DNA of 64,000 nucleotides from Dipylidium caninum (GCA_017562135.1 QEYB01000448.1:2664271-2728270), one strand, 5' to 3'; positions 34,901 through 46,521 are shown, counted from the first letter of the stretch. Program-made: numbers and translations. The notes: generated by a model not told the origin, from the letters alone.

Positions 34901-37900
34901 AGAGCGGCATTGCCAACATCGGTCGGGAAGGAGTGTCGTTCTCGATGTCGCCCCACTTCTCCTCGTCGCACCCCTCGGTTTACTCCAATCTGCCGTCAAA
35001 CTCGAACCGTCGGATTGGAAGATGAGCACTGGGCTTGACGTCGAAGTCCCCCTCTGCCTTCAGGCAGACGCTTAAGTGTCCCCGCAGGTTCACGCTCTGG
35101 TGGTGTGTAGTGCAAATCATATCATGGCGGGGGTGAAAGTTTTATGGCCACGACAACACGACTTCAGTGAGTGAGGAGATGCCCTCCACGGGGGCGCCTA
35201 AGCGGCTGTGCTCAGCACAGCAGTAACGCCTCTACGACGCATCTGTTCGTGGGCATTTTCGGGTCGATTTGCCTCGCCTTCGCGGAGGAACAAAGTGGCA
35301 ATGAGAACGACACGTGGCACCCAGGTTGGTAGATACGTTGAACGCAAGACAGGAGTGTTCATCCTCGAGATCCTCCTCCTCCTCCTTTGCCTCAGGCCAA
35401 TTTTGTGCTTAAAGTGAGGAAGAAAGACATTTCCGCATTAAATTTCAGATTCATAGAGTCAGGAGGAGTAACACTTTGTCCGATGTTTAGATCCAGGCAA
35501 AAGTCCCTTTAAAATTTCAATTGGACGAAACAAATGACAACTTGCATGTCAAACTCTCTCCCCGTTGGCTGACTAAGCGTGAAGTCATTGTTTCTAACTC
35601 ATCCCGGCGCTACCCCGACTGACCTTGCTTTCACGACAGACAATTTTGTGCAATCCCAAATCAAGTGTGCCTGATATCCAAGAGTTGTTCACAGTAAGCC
35701 CCCTGTGCTAAATGTGATGTTACACGCAAAAAATTCTCTTGATGGCAGTCTTTGCAGAGCGGACAGTCAAAACTCGGGTCTGTGGCCGATGAGGGGGGCG
35801 GAGCGGAAATAGTGGGGTACCACTCTGCCGAAAAGTTTAGCTGTGGATTCTGTGGACAAAGGCGGTGGAGGGCGTTGGGAGGAATCGCAATACTCCCGAG
35901 GCGGCGTCAAACCACTCCGCAGGCTGCCGAGCGACCCTGTTGGGCCAGAAGCGATCCATTCCATCCTCCCTCCGCCTCACCCGAGCACGGTGTGGGTCCG
36001 AGACCCTCCGCACGTCGCCTTGGAGTCCAACGGTGTCCTGCACCTTGCCAACAGCTCTCTCCCGCCGGTGTTTGCCACGTTTCGCCCAGAACTGATATCT
36101 TTCCCCTTCTGCGGCTCCTCGACAGTTACTGTTAGATTAATATGTCAGCAGATGTGGGAAATCTGTTGACCGGAGGGTCTGCTCTTAGTTTCCACCCAAA
36201 CAATTTCGATGAGAGCGAGCGGGCGCAGCAACGGAGTTGGAGACGAGGTCGAATCGCGGTGGCGACAAAAGGCTGTTCATAAAATTTCTTACCCGAAGAC
36301 GCACAAGGGAGTGATACTTGAGTGACACTGGCAAACGACACCAAAATCCGCGGTTTTCGGAAATTCCCAAGACTTAGGACAAAACCGGTTCAACTGCCGT
36401 CAGTCTTCCGCTTTGCCTGTTCTGTGTAACAGGACTGTGATTATTCCTCCAAGCCGTAAAGAGTCACGCCACTATGAGAGGCGGTTTATTATTGGAGCAG
36501 AAAGGGGCTCGGAAACTGAGGTCGGGTGCGAGGGGGGTCGCTGGGGAGCGGAGGGTCCGCGCTGGCCTGCCTCGGGGGTCTGCGAAGCCCCGAAGTGTTG
36601 GTCTCATCGCCGCTGGCCTGAACAGTGCGTGGCAAGCTCAGGAGCCGGTGGGGTGGCGCGAAGGCTGGACAGACTCGCTTGCCAGCACGCGCCTGGTCAA
36701 CTTTCGCGCCTCTGCCAACTTAAAACTCATTTGCCAGCATTAGTTAAGTCATTTTCTCGGGCTAAGAAAATTCCATTTTGCTAATGTCAGAGCGCTCACC
36801 CCCTACTCCCGCTAAATTTGTGTTTCCTGTAGGAAAATAGGAGCATAGAGTGAGGCAGACTGGCGTGACACTTTGAAAGGTAGTTTGAAGGCAAAAAAAA
36901 CCCTCGACTTACTTCATCCACGACACGTCTCCGCTATAAGTCCCACCTTTTGCCGTGCCGCTGTTTTAACTGAAGTGTCGGTGCATGTCTCCATTTGCTT
37001 GCCTCGTGGAATGGATTTACCGACGCTGGGACAGTAATACTTGCAGGAATGTAGGTTACACACACGACTCGCACATCCGCGGCCACTACGACTGCGGCCC
37101 GCGCGTCGCCGCTCGTCCCGGTTGGCTGCGGGGGCCGGGGCCGGTGGACGGACGAGCTAACTGGTCGCAATCACCCTATTTTTTGCAAAATTTGCGAGTA
37201 GGCCTTTGCGGAGCTCAGACGTCAGTGAGACTTCCTCCGACCTCCTGACTAGGTGTGGCGGGGATTTGAATTCCTCGCCCGGCGCACACGCCCTCCCACA
37301 TCCCTGAATCCGCTTTCGTCGGTGGGGGGACCGAGCACAAAAGCCCCGCGCTCCCTACATCGCCTCGGCAGGGGAAAGTTTTCCCCATCTAAAGCGCGTC
37401 CTCGGTATCACGAGGAGGTGCCATCATGTAACAGGGATGGCGTGACATTATCGTTTATCCAGGAACTTTAGTGCTACAGCAGTTATGGTGGTAAAAAGGC
37501 GGTCGGGCACAGCGTGGTGTGGCGTGCTGTGAATAATCCCATGACTAAAATGGAATTCGAGATCCACTCTCCAGCCTCGACCGCGGTCATCGCTCCTACT
37601 TTGGCCGCTCGCCTCGTCCGACTTTCTCGGCTTCGCGGCCGGCACAACTGCTCCACTTAGTGCCTCTCCTCTCCCCCTGGTTTGCGCAAACTCGACTCCA
37701 GTGTGGAATTTGCCGTCTTTTTCTCTGTCCAACCTCGTAATTTACGGCACTAACATCTACAGGGAAGCCATTTCTATTTTAATAAAATCCCAAAGTGACC
37801 TCGTCTGTTCCCCTCAGTTGCCACGGTTCAGTGAGGCGTTAATTTGGTTCATTTTTTGACCTCTTTGGCGGAAATTGGGGTTTAGAACGCCTTAGACCTT

Positions 37901-40900
37901 TGAACCGAATGTACTGGGATTATTCTCGCGTTTTTACGGTGGCCCGAAGATCGCTTTCATGTGTCTTAGACAAATCGCCTCGGCATTTGACGTCCACTGT
38001 TTGTGGACGCTGAGAAGGCGGACTCGCTGCCGACGCGCACGGCGCTGTTGATCGGCGCAGGAATGTCCCATTTCTGTACTCCTAAATCTCGTTTCTGGCG
38101 TCTGTGGTTCTGCGGCCAACCCACTTGGGGATGTGCCGGTGGACTCCGCTGTCGGACTAAGACATCCACATGACCACTTGTCCGGTCAACCTCCTCCTCG
38201 CATCGGCCGCGAGTTGCACCGCGGCCACGGTCTGGCGTGAGGAGTAAATTTCGCCAGCGCGAGTACTTTCTATCCGGTCAACCAACGGCGCCTCCATTTT
38301 CCACTGCCAATTGGCGCGAAGGCTTTTAGAAGGTTTCCTTTAAACAGCCGCGCGATGGAGGCCAACAAAAACGTCCGGGTGGAATAGTGAAAAGAGTGCC
38401 ACCATTTTGAGAGAAACACTGTTCTCTCTTTCTTTCTTCCTTCCATCCTTCCGTGGACGCCTTTAAATGCCTATTAAAACTGCGATAGTGGAATGCGTTA
38501 AGTCCCTGTCGCCCAAATCACCGCGCTTCTTGAAAGAGTTTCTAACTTCACTGGCACAGCAAACGATGTTCGTGGGGTGTCAGAACGTCCAGGTTGGAGT
38601 AGAATGCCAACACACGCGCTGAACGGCGCCGAGACCTTCGGTCAGCTCTGCACTTCCGCATCCACAGAGTGGATGGAAGTTTGCACTCACTGAGACTGTG
38701 GGCAGATGCGCCATGTAGGAAAAAACGCGGGGAGACCCGCTTGCTCCTCCTCCCCTCTTCCATTGTCAACGCGCCTTGGCCTGCCTGCACTAATCCCGAT
38801 GCCTTAATTCGAAGTGCGGGCTTCCACAGACCGCCTCCACCGACCCCCCTCCATGAAACTCGTATGATGGAACGAGTAGACCCTCTGGGGCGGCATTCAC
38901 CCACCAGCTCTTGGCTGGACTGTAAACGAACAGGTCTGGCCACCTCCTCATCGGGCCTTCAGCGTTCAGGGTTACCATGCGATCAGCGACGTGACCTGCC
39001 TCCCGAAGTACCCGCCGGTTTGAGGTCGAAATGTGCTCTCCCATGCGACCTTAACCGGCTTCCCCTCTAAGTAGCAGTGCGTGGATAATCCTGTCCTCTG
39101 TCTACTCTCCCCTCCGCGACTTCCTGGCAGAATCGCAGGATCGTGTGGAACTTTGCCTAAACAATAATTTTAATGCACCACACCGATGTAATTATGGGTG
39201 AATGCGTTTTATGCGAAAGAGGAAGGAAACGATGGTCGAGGCGATACTCTGCAACTAATCGGGACTCGAATAAAAGGGACTGGGTCAGCATGCGGTAGCA
39301 AGTTCACCGTCCATGAAGGAAGGAATCGAGAAGCGAGGTGAGGCGGCGGCGGGGGGGGCTTTTCGTCTCCCCGCCTTTTGCTGGAGGTCTGGTGCTGGGA
39401 GAAGCAGGAGGAGGAGGAGGCGGACTAATTGTGCGGCAAAAGCGCGTGAGGCTGGGCAAAGGAGGTGAAGTGTCCCCCCCTGCCCCGCGCTTCGGCACCA
39501 CCCGTCAGGGTTTGATTGCCTCGGCATGATGATTGACCAAAGTGGAATCAACTTCCACTCATTTGTGTGCGCATTTCCTGCTCACTGTTAGTTAAAAGCA
39601 CCTCACCGACCGACGATGCGGCCTTCCAGTCGAAGTCGTTCGTCGCTCACGTCTCATCCTGAACCGGCCCTCCCAGTCGGCGTATTTCAGTGCCGATGGC
39701 CAGAACACCACCCTCGCAGCTCAATCCGACGCCGCAAAGGCACAAAGTATCACCCTCTCATGGACGGTGACAGATTCAGCCTATCTATTAGTGGAAGCAT
39801 AGGATGATCGCAGGTGAGGAGTTCACTTCCCAAGTCGTCACGTCCTGGGACGTCGCGTTTGGGGATTATAATCGACACTTCCACCAGGGCAGCTTAAAAG
39901 GAAACAACTCCTTTTACTGGAAATTGCTTTTTTTTGAGTGATTTTTTATTTTTCTCGCATTTGTGAAGAGACACGAATGCGCGCGGGTATGCACAGCTCG
40001 AAGTCAGCCTTCTCTAAACTCCTCGGGTTGTACGCCTGTAATCTGTTTTATATTGTAAAACCCCCAGAAAAACGGTATTTTTTTCGGGTCCGAACTTGGA
40101 GGAGCACCTGAGCCTTGTGCTCTTAGCGGCGCCTTAGAATGTGTTGAAACAAGTTTAACGCGGACTCTCTCGAAATGCGGCCGTAGGAGGCCACTTCGGA
40201 TGCCTTCCTTTAAACCGAAGCGACTTGCACCATCTCACCAGACACCCTTGCACAGCAGCAGCCACCCCGGGTCTCCGACTAGAAATGTAGTGGTCAGTCG
40301 AGCGAATAGGCTCTTGGCTTCCCTTTATAGCTGGTTGGTCTAGCACTGGTTGTGGCCGGCGCCTGGGCCGTCTTCAACATTCCCTCCTTCATCCAAGCCC
40401 TCGCTTTCGCCTTCGACACCGAAGTCACGGGCAGCGAGCTCTACCAGAACGCCAAGCTCACTCAGGCCATGGCTTACATCTGCATCGGTCTGGGTCTCTT
40501 CATTTTCCTCGTCGCCTTCTTCGGGTGCTGCGGCGTCGTCACCGATAGTTGTTGTCTTCTCATTACTGTGAGTGCTTTCCCTCTCCTTGTCAACCAACCA
40601 TTCTCCTATTCTTCTGACCTTTATCCCCATCTACCCCCGAGGTCGTTGCATGAGCACTCGCCCAGATCGCGTTTCATGACCCTATCTTAGTTTCACCTCC
40701 GTCAGCATCCTTCACAGTCCACCTGACAGAGATCGGAAGATAGACTTTCCCACTCGTGTTCGTGAATGAGTTCCTCTTATGCGTGTAAACTGGCACAACG
40801 GAGGAGGTGAGGACACCCTCAAACTCCCTGTTGCATTCGGCCAATTCGTGTGGCACAAAAAGGCAGTGGTGCTGAGTACTGGAGAAATAAGGAGCGAGAA

Positions 40901-42516
40901 ACAAAGAGTAATATGCTCCAGACCAAGACACTTCTAAGTTGGTAACAGGAGAAGAGCGGATGACCTGGGTCCTTTTAGTTGCGACCATCCCCCGTTGCCT
41001 CACGGAACTACAGCAAAATGGTCGAGTAGGAAATAAGGTGGCAACCGCCGGCAGTTTCGCATGCTTTGATTTCGTCGGACAGTGGACGAGATGAGATGAA
41101 ACTTTTGGCCTGGCCTCTACCAGTGGGAATTCAGCATTTTTAACGCGTTGTCCTTGCCCCTCTGCATCCCGTGGAGGAAATCGCCTATGCCACGTTTGAG
41201 TCTTTTTTCTTACACTAATAAATCGTCAAGTCGGCAATTGGTCTCCGTCTTCTTTTAAACATACGCGCCGCAAATCGCTTAACAGCGTCTCCCTCGTCTG
41301 TAGCAACGATCAGACCCGAATGCCGACATGTGGCTTCGAGTGCCGCATCCAACCGGACTCTCATTCCGAGTGCTAACCGGATTCTCCCTCTCTCCCCCCA
41401 CTGATCGTAAATAGATGCTCTCCTTTCCCCTTTCAGTATGCCGTCGTCGTCAGTCTACTCTTCCTCGCAAAAGTAATCTGCGTTCTCGTATTTCTACTAC
41501 TCGGTGAGAAGGTGAGAAAAAAACATGAACTTTTGAATCTGATACTGATTAAAAAGCATCGTCCCACCTCACTATGGCGTGGAAAGCAGAAGATGATCGA
41601 GTTGACAAAGCAGTCTACATCACCCACCTTTTATCACAGCATCACCTTGCCAATTCTCATAATCTTCGACTCCACTGCGTCATTCTCGAGTGAGAAGCCC
41701 CATCACTTTAATTCAAATGACATTAAATATTCCTCAACTTCTCGACTTCCCGTCAGATCGAGGCTTACCTGGGGGAGGGGGGGGGAGGGGGAGAACACCT
41801 AACTCGCTATTGATGGCATCCTCACCGTCCCTCACTTTGCAGATCTCCCCGATCGTTTTCGACAATGTCCACTGGAGTTTTTCCGACAACTACAAGAGTT
41901 ACTTGGGTCTGCCGCATAAGAACGACACCATGTCGTACTCGCAAGTAATGGATACCATTATGTTGAACGTAAGCTAACTTCATTAACCGAGCCTTTACGA
42001 ATGGACCGATAACTCTTTCAACCTTATCTGTTCAGTTAAAGTGCTGCGGATTATATGGTCCGCAGGACTTTGAACACGTCGAGACCTCCAGGGCTTGGCA
42101 CGATGTGGGACGATATTACGTTAATGCCGACGGCGTAGAATTCACTGGAGATGCTGTCGGGTTGCCCGTCGCTTGCTGTCAGTTCCGCAACACTGATTTC
42201 CCTATAAATTGTGAGTTTGCTACTCCTTTTGAAGGAATCAGTGTCCTGCCTACGCCATTCTATTAACCTGACTTACATTTCAGCTACCTTCGCTCGACTA
42301 CATCGAAGCATGAAAAACACCCAGTGTCCGCTCAATCCAGTGTCCTCTTATCATACGGAAGGTTGTATCGAAAGGATATCATCCGCTCTGAAGCAGTACC
42401 CAGTGGTCATCGCAGTAACACCGGTGGTAATCGCGGTCATCGAGATAATTGGAGTTATTTTAACCAGCGCGTTGGTCCACGAAGTTAAGCAGGATGTAGA
42501 ACGAGTGTACTACTGA
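31898..42516 (+). CDS. tetraspanin, 6 exons, about 301 aa
   Basis: Four-helix membrane organiser; in flatworms such proteins are abundant in the tegument. Exons: 31898-31957, 40331-40567, 41437-41511, 41843-41968, 42036-42210, 42284-42516, all GT...AG and phase-consistent. The N-terminus MSCAVKFMKFILF leads into TM1 across an 8373-bp intron (FSLNLLFV joined to LVGLALVVAGAWAVF). TM2 reads AYICIGLGLFIFLVAFFG and is followed by CC motifs. TM3 reads YAVVVSLLFLAKVICVLVFL. The large extracellular loop has the hallmark LKCCGLYGPQDF, a second cysteine pair in LPVACC, then TQC and EGC, six cysteines in all. TM4 lies after QYPVVIAV, and the tail is short, ending VERVYY. N-glycosylation is possible at NDT. 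Which family member it is (CD63-, CD9- or TSP-like) cannot be told by eye. Confidence 0.92.
31958..40330 (+). other. 8.4-kb first intron of tetraspanin
   Basis: GC-rich in large parts. It contains many open frames on both strands near 33.5-34.0, 35.7-36.1 and 38.5-39.1 kb, none with a recognisable domain or a clean exon structure. No nested gene is supported. Confidence 0.6.
40331..40567 (+). CDS. tetraspanin exon 2: TM1, small loop, TM2
   Basis: After CTTTATAG: LVGLALVVAGAWAVF, small extracellular loop, TM2 and GCCGVVTDSCC. Donor GTGAGT. Confidence 0.92.
41437..41511 (+). CDS. tetraspanin exon 3: TM3
   Basis: 25 codons after CCCCTTTCAG, YAVVVSLLFLAKVICVLVFL then LLGEK; donor GTGAGA, phase 0. 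Confidence 0.88.
41843..41968 (+). CDS. tetraspanin exon 4: first part of the large loop
   Basis: 42 codons between CACTTTGCAG and GTAAGC. Helical, with NDT as a possible glycosylation site; ends VMDTIMLN before the CCG exon. Confidence 0.88.
42036..42210 (+). CDS. tetraspanin exon 5: CCG motif of the large loop
   Basis: Opens LKCCGLYGPQDF, the diagnostic tetraspanin motif, and includes LPVACC. Ends in phase 1 at GTGAGT. Confidence 0.93.
42284..42516 (+). CDS. tetraspanin exon 6: end of large loop, TM4, tail
   Basis: Last two loop cysteines (TQC, EGC), TM4 (VVIAVTPVVIAVIEIIGVIL) and a short tail to TGA. Confidence 0.92.
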
Positions 42517-42700
42517 GAGGAGGGCCTTTTCTTCCGAAGCGGGACGACAGGCAGAGCGATTCGAGATCCCGAACACGTATACAAGCCACCTCCCCCACCC
42601 ATTTGCCTGTGAATTTCCTACATCCAACCTTCCGAATTGATGGTCTTTATCCATTACGAACCGCCAGAAAACATATTGATGCACACAAGGGTTCACCACC

Positions 42701-42706
42701 TTTATT
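42701..42706 (-). promoter_or_regulatory. possible AATAAA poly(A) signal for HAP40
   Basis: AATAAA on the minus strand, about 390 nt beyond the HAP40 stop. Confidence 0.3.
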
Positions 42707-42756
42707 TAAACTGCTGGCACTTTACTACAACATAAAAGCAGGTAAATTCTGGGAAA

Positions 42757-42762
42757 ATTAAA
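42757..42762 (+). promoter_or_regulatory. possible ATTAAA poly(A) signal for tetraspanin
   Basis: ATTAAA variant about 240 nt after the tetraspanin stop codon. Confidence 0.35.
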
Positions 42763-43092
42763 AATATTCAGGACGACAAAATCATGACGAACTCGACGTA
42801 CGTAGAATAGAATGGGCCTATCAAATTCATCTTTCGTGTAACAACAAAGTAATAGCTAAGATGCGTTTTACCCCATTAAGCCCCAAGTTAAAAATGTCTA
42901 CTAAAAAAGTAAAAAAAAATTATAGACCCATACGCGAGTGTCCCCGAAAAACAGCAAATTCCAGGGTGTTACAGTGTACCCTAAAATTGGCGAAGTTAAA
43001 GAATATGCTAGCCAGTTGTGAGAATTTAAAAACAAAAGAATTAGATCAAAAAAATCAAACATAGCAAATGTAAATCACAGAGCAGTGAGAGA

Positions 43093-43230
43093 TCAAAAAA
43101 TATCGTCGTTAGGGTTTGTATAACTTTCAAGTAAGTCTTGTAGAATTCGTCTTTGGAGATGATTTAAATGGGATTGAGCAAAACTGGTAGTAGCATCCAA
43201 TGTACTGATATCACCTGAAACACACGCAAG
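43093..43230 (-). CDS. F8A1: HAP40 exon 8 and stop
   Basis: LACVSGDISTLDATT, then SHLNHLQRRILQDLLESY and the TGA. The acceptor at CTATAAAG keeps the frame; a nearer-looking TTTCAG would break it. Confidence 0.82.
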   Translation of the reverse strand, partial: LACVSGDISTLDATTSFAQSHLNHLQRRILQDLLESYTNPNDDIF

Positions 43231-44326
43231 CTTTATAGTTAGTAAAAGGCAACTCCCTTACAATAAGCGACTTCAATTGTAAAAATAATTCTTCTTCTAA
43301 GTAAGGAGTAAAGTTCTCCTTTCCCAAGTCAGACGGTTCACCAATATAGACAGCCAATGACAACGGTCCTTGTGTAGAGATTTCACCTAATTTCGGGGGC
43401 TACCAACACGGTTAGGTGATACGACAACATACCAAAGTAGAGAGAATAAGAAGAACCCTATAAACCTCCGTTTCAGTTAAATGGTCAAGAAACATCTCAA
43501 TTTCGTAACCATGTGTTTCTAAGTACGATGAAATAAGGGTGTAACAAACCTACCACAAGCATCCAGGACAAGGGTTTGGATCTTGAGAACAACATTGAGT
43601 GCAGACGAGTAATCGCCTTATGAAATTAACTATGAAATATATTAGTGTAAAACCTACGAGAGAGGATTAGAACCTGTAAACATTTCATAAGGATGTGAGT
43701 AGCACGGGGTGCGTCGCGGCAAAAAATGTCAGCAGCAAGGCTATATACGTTTATGGCCTCTGAAAAACGCCTGAATTTCTGCATATAAACAGATTAAGAA
43801 GGAACATAACAGAAAACCCCTAAGATATCTCCAGTAAATATGTAACAGTTGGCGGCATGTGTGAGCGAGACACATGACTCATATATCTGAGGAAATTATT
43901 ATAATGAGAAAATTTGCCTTTGCAGCTTTGTTAAAGCAAGAAATAGCATGCTCCAACAACTCGCCCGACGAGAAAGTACTACTAGTGTGGAGATGTTCTT
44001 CAGCCTTGGCGAACAGGTGTCCAGCTTCTATTAAAGCGGCCGCTTCCGCAAGCCTATTGGAACTCAATGCCTCACACTTCGCTTTGCCAAGAGAAAACAC
44101 GGCTGCATACTCATAAGTATCTTCGGCAGCGAGTAATTTTGCAATATATGCTAGGAGGCAAAGTTTCACATGGAATTGACTCGAGGCATACCGAAATCAT
44201 TTCTTGCTTCATCAACGTTTGCTTGGCGAAAAATTTTTCTATTTGTGAGGTTGGAATGTGCACATACTTCCGCAGCTTCCCAGATATCTCCCGATAAACA
44301 TTAGGGTAGTCGACCTCCGAGTTCAT
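43093..44326 (-). CDS. F8A1: HAP40 (40-kDa huntingtin-associated protein, F8A family), 8 exons, 313 aa
   Basis: HAP40 binds and stabilises huntingtin and is linked to early endosome motility; it is an all-helical, TPR-like protein. Exons on the minus strand: 44326-44192, 44109-43918, 43886-43818, 43778-43658, 43616-43554, 43518-43433, 43399-43262, 43230-43093. Introns measure 82, 31, 39, 41, 35, 33 and 31 nt. All phases agree and the sum is exactly 314 codons with the stop. Motifs matching the family as I remember it: YREISGKLRK; QEMIS joined to YAAVFSLGKAKC; EAAALIEAGHLF; SRDYSSALNV; EVYRVLLIL; LEEELFLQLKSLI; SHLNHLQRRIL. Human HAP40 is about 371 aa; the difference fits loss of its proline-rich low-complexity stretch. 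Intron 2 uses a GC donor. An AG after a pyrimidine-rich stretch ends two nt before the ATG, possibly a 5' UTR or spliced-leader acceptor. Confidence 0.85.
43262..43399 (-). CDS. F8A1: HAP40 exon 7
   Basis: PPKLGEISTQ to LEEELFLQLKSLI; the PEELFLLLQSL family block is plain. Donor GTAAGG. Confidence 0.85.
43433..43518 (-). CDS. F8A1: HAP40 exon 6
   Basis: THGYEIEMFLDHLTETEVYR followed by VLLILSTL, equivalent to the EVSRVLLLL segment of the family; donor GTATGT. Confidence 0.82.
43554..43616 (-). CDS. F8A1: HAP40 exon 5
   Basis: 63 nt giving RDYSSALNVVLKIQTL, matching the RDYTGAL segment of vertebrate HAP40; donor GTAGGT. Confidence 0.82.
43658..43778 (-). CDS. F8A1: HAP40 exon 4
   Basis: KFRRFSEAINVYSLAADIFC to MKCLQVLILS; donor GTAGGT in phase 1. 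Confidence 0.8.
43818..43886 (-). CDS. F8A1: HAP40 exon 3
   Basis: 23 codons, IYESCVSLTHAANCYIFTG then DILG, between micro-introns 2 and 3; continues the helix begun in exon 2. Confidence 0.75.
43918..44109 (-). CDS. F8A1: HAP40 exon 2
   Basis: YAAVFSLGKAKCEAL, then EAAALIEAGHLFAKAEEHL, ending CFNKAAK. The next two bases are GC, a non-canonical donor; read-through meets a stop after 11 residues. Confidence 0.85.
44192..44326 (-). CDS. F8A1: HAP40 exon 1
   Basis: MNSEVDYPNVYREISGKLRK to KQEMIS; donor GTATGC, phase 0. The YRxxSxKLRK pattern is the N-terminal HAP40 helix. Confidence 0.85.
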
Positions 44327-44330
44327 CACT

Positions 44331-46521
44331 AGCGAGTGATGAATAGAGTTAAGTGAGGTAGGCTGGAAGGAGTGAAAGCTGCCTTAATATAGCAACTTCA
44401 AACATGACGGTCCTGAAACGAAATCGCTCTAAAGTCCTGTAATATTCATTTTCCTCTAACGTTACAATAAATTGTCTCAGCTTTATTCAGACCCAGCTGT
44501 TGGACGCAAAGCACCAAAAAAGTGGTGGTTATCCTGGGTACCCCAATAAGTTTAGTGTTTCCCATTGCCCACAAAGTTGTTGCAGAGTATTAAAATGGTT
44601 TTTAATATAATTGTTAAAATAAGGCTATTACTGTGCACCGTGACAAGGATGTGAGACTGCAAAGACCCAAAGTATGTGCATGCAGAGCCAGCTAAAATTG
44701 ATGACATAAATCATGTGGCGTCCTCATGTCCGTGACGCTTCGCTTGGTCACTGCCTCGGGAGAACCTCCAATTTGGCCGCACCGATTAAACGGGTTTTTG
44801 AGAGTGCTTGTAGAACCAGGCGTATAGATGCGCAAAAATTCCCGTGTAAATATTTGTAACCTATTCAGCAAGAACCTGGAGGTTATTGCACCTTCGAAAA
44901 CCGATATAATTTTTCTATTTATATTCGACAGAAGATTTTATTAAGCGCAATGGTAGTAGCAACGTAAACCTTAATCCGACTCTCGAATTTACACAGCTTA
45001 AAATAAATATTAAGATTTTGCCTCTACTTAGTCGCACTTCGTACTATCCAATAGCGTGTGCAAAAAAGGAGGCTTGGTGTGTATCAACGGATACTGGTCA
45101 TTATACGTGAATTAAAGGTGGAGGTCCCGCTGCCAGGAAAATTTGTGCTTTATAAATTTTAAATATAAATATTGTTTTTAAAGGTCATTATTTTGCCCTT
45201 GTAGCTGTCCGACAGAACAACAAACTAGAGGTTCTCCCTTAGATGCTGCCGGGACGGTTTATGAAACAAGTAATCTCAAGGAAATAAATGTTATACTTTA
45301 CTGCCAGTCCCAATATGCTTCAAATCATTTACATTTTTAAATTCATAAAGTGTTGATATCTAAATATGTTATAGTGCGCGCAAAATGTTTCTCTCTGAAG
45401 GACGAAATCAAGATCCATTTTGTTTAAACCTTCCAGTATACGAATAGTTTTGGATTGTCACAACAACAAATACTTCGTATGTTTCAAGTTTAGTTGACAT
45501 CATTAAAGGGTGAGGATTCGCACGTTGCATTTATGGTGGAAGTGGTGAGATATTTGCACTGTCTGACACTCTGGCTTTTTACGGAAATTTGTAAATGATG
45601 TGTTCATATGCAAACGTCTCTTTATATTTTACCTCACAACTGTTTGAAGTTTGGGGTAGATTAGAGCCCACTTTTATCACGAAGGATTATACGAAAGAGC
45701 CAATATCGGACTCAATCAAACCTATCCGCAATTGTGTGTACTAGGTGAGACAACTTTAAGGCCTTCTATATGTCGGCTCCATTCTCCAACACTAATCTAC
45801 GCGTGCCTCCTGGTTTTGCCAATATATTGTGGTGCTTTGCGCGCGAGGTTCTACGCGTGCAGCCGCCTGATATACTTACATTTGGAATGGAATATTTCGA
45901 TCACCAGCTTCGTGTCAGACTGGGTATAATGTCGCACATCATGATATGTAATTTATATAGAAACTGGAGAAGATATATCAAAACTCGGAGCAGCATATGA
46001 CGACAGATATTATAACGGTAGTTGGTTCAGAGTATAATTTCAACGCCATAATATATTATAGTATATGTAGTATAATTATAACGCTATAATTGATCTTGGC
46101 ACATTTCAATTCAACTCAATTCTTGCTTACATTTCTGAACATCATCATCCATACGTATATCTTAGTCGATTCTGACCTATTTGTGAGATTAATTGTCTGA
46201 TTATGAATTTCAAACTACTGACTCCCAAGCTAATTCTCTCTGATTCTATCCAAGAATTTAGCTTTTAATTTAATTGTTTTATCGCTACCAACTACTGCAG
46301 TAAATTATGGTCGAACTCGAATTGTAATATATGAGGGTGACGTCTTCACGTTTCAAAAGATCATATAGCCATACGATGAAATTAACCGTTTTACATTTGC
46401 CTCCTCCTCCTCCCTATCATCATCATCAGCATGTGCCTGACGACGCTTGCTACTCCAAATAAAAAAATTGGAAAAGTGACATAAGCGGCATTGGTCGCAC
46501 ACATACTGGCTGCTGTAGAAT
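44331..46521. other. AT-rich spacer, no supported gene
   Basis: Short frames only. Contains an imperfect AT-rich palindromic stretch near 46050-46090 built of TATAAT-like words. Confidence 0.55.

Larger units (their letters stand above)
42517..43092. other. convergent 3' spacer, tetraspanin and HAP40
   Basis: Only 576 bp separate the two stop codons. Candidate poly(A) signals of the two genes lie inside it in crossed order, so the 3' untranslated regions probably overlap antisense. Confidence 0.55.
43231..43917 (-). other. F8A1: cluster of six micro-introns (31-41 nt)
   Basis: Introns at 43887-43917 (31, GC-AG), 43779-43817 (39), 43617-43657 (41), 43519-43553 (35), 43400-43432 (33) and 43231-43261 (31). 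The last contains ACTAAC, a branch-point-like word. All remove in-frame stops or restore the HAP40 frame. Confidence 0.8.

Noticed and set aside
43201..43216. TTTCAG acceptor for the last HAP40 exon
   Set aside because: It looks stronger than CTATAAAG, but joining there shifts the frame and loses the conserved C-terminal helix; the upstream AG keeps phase and family match.
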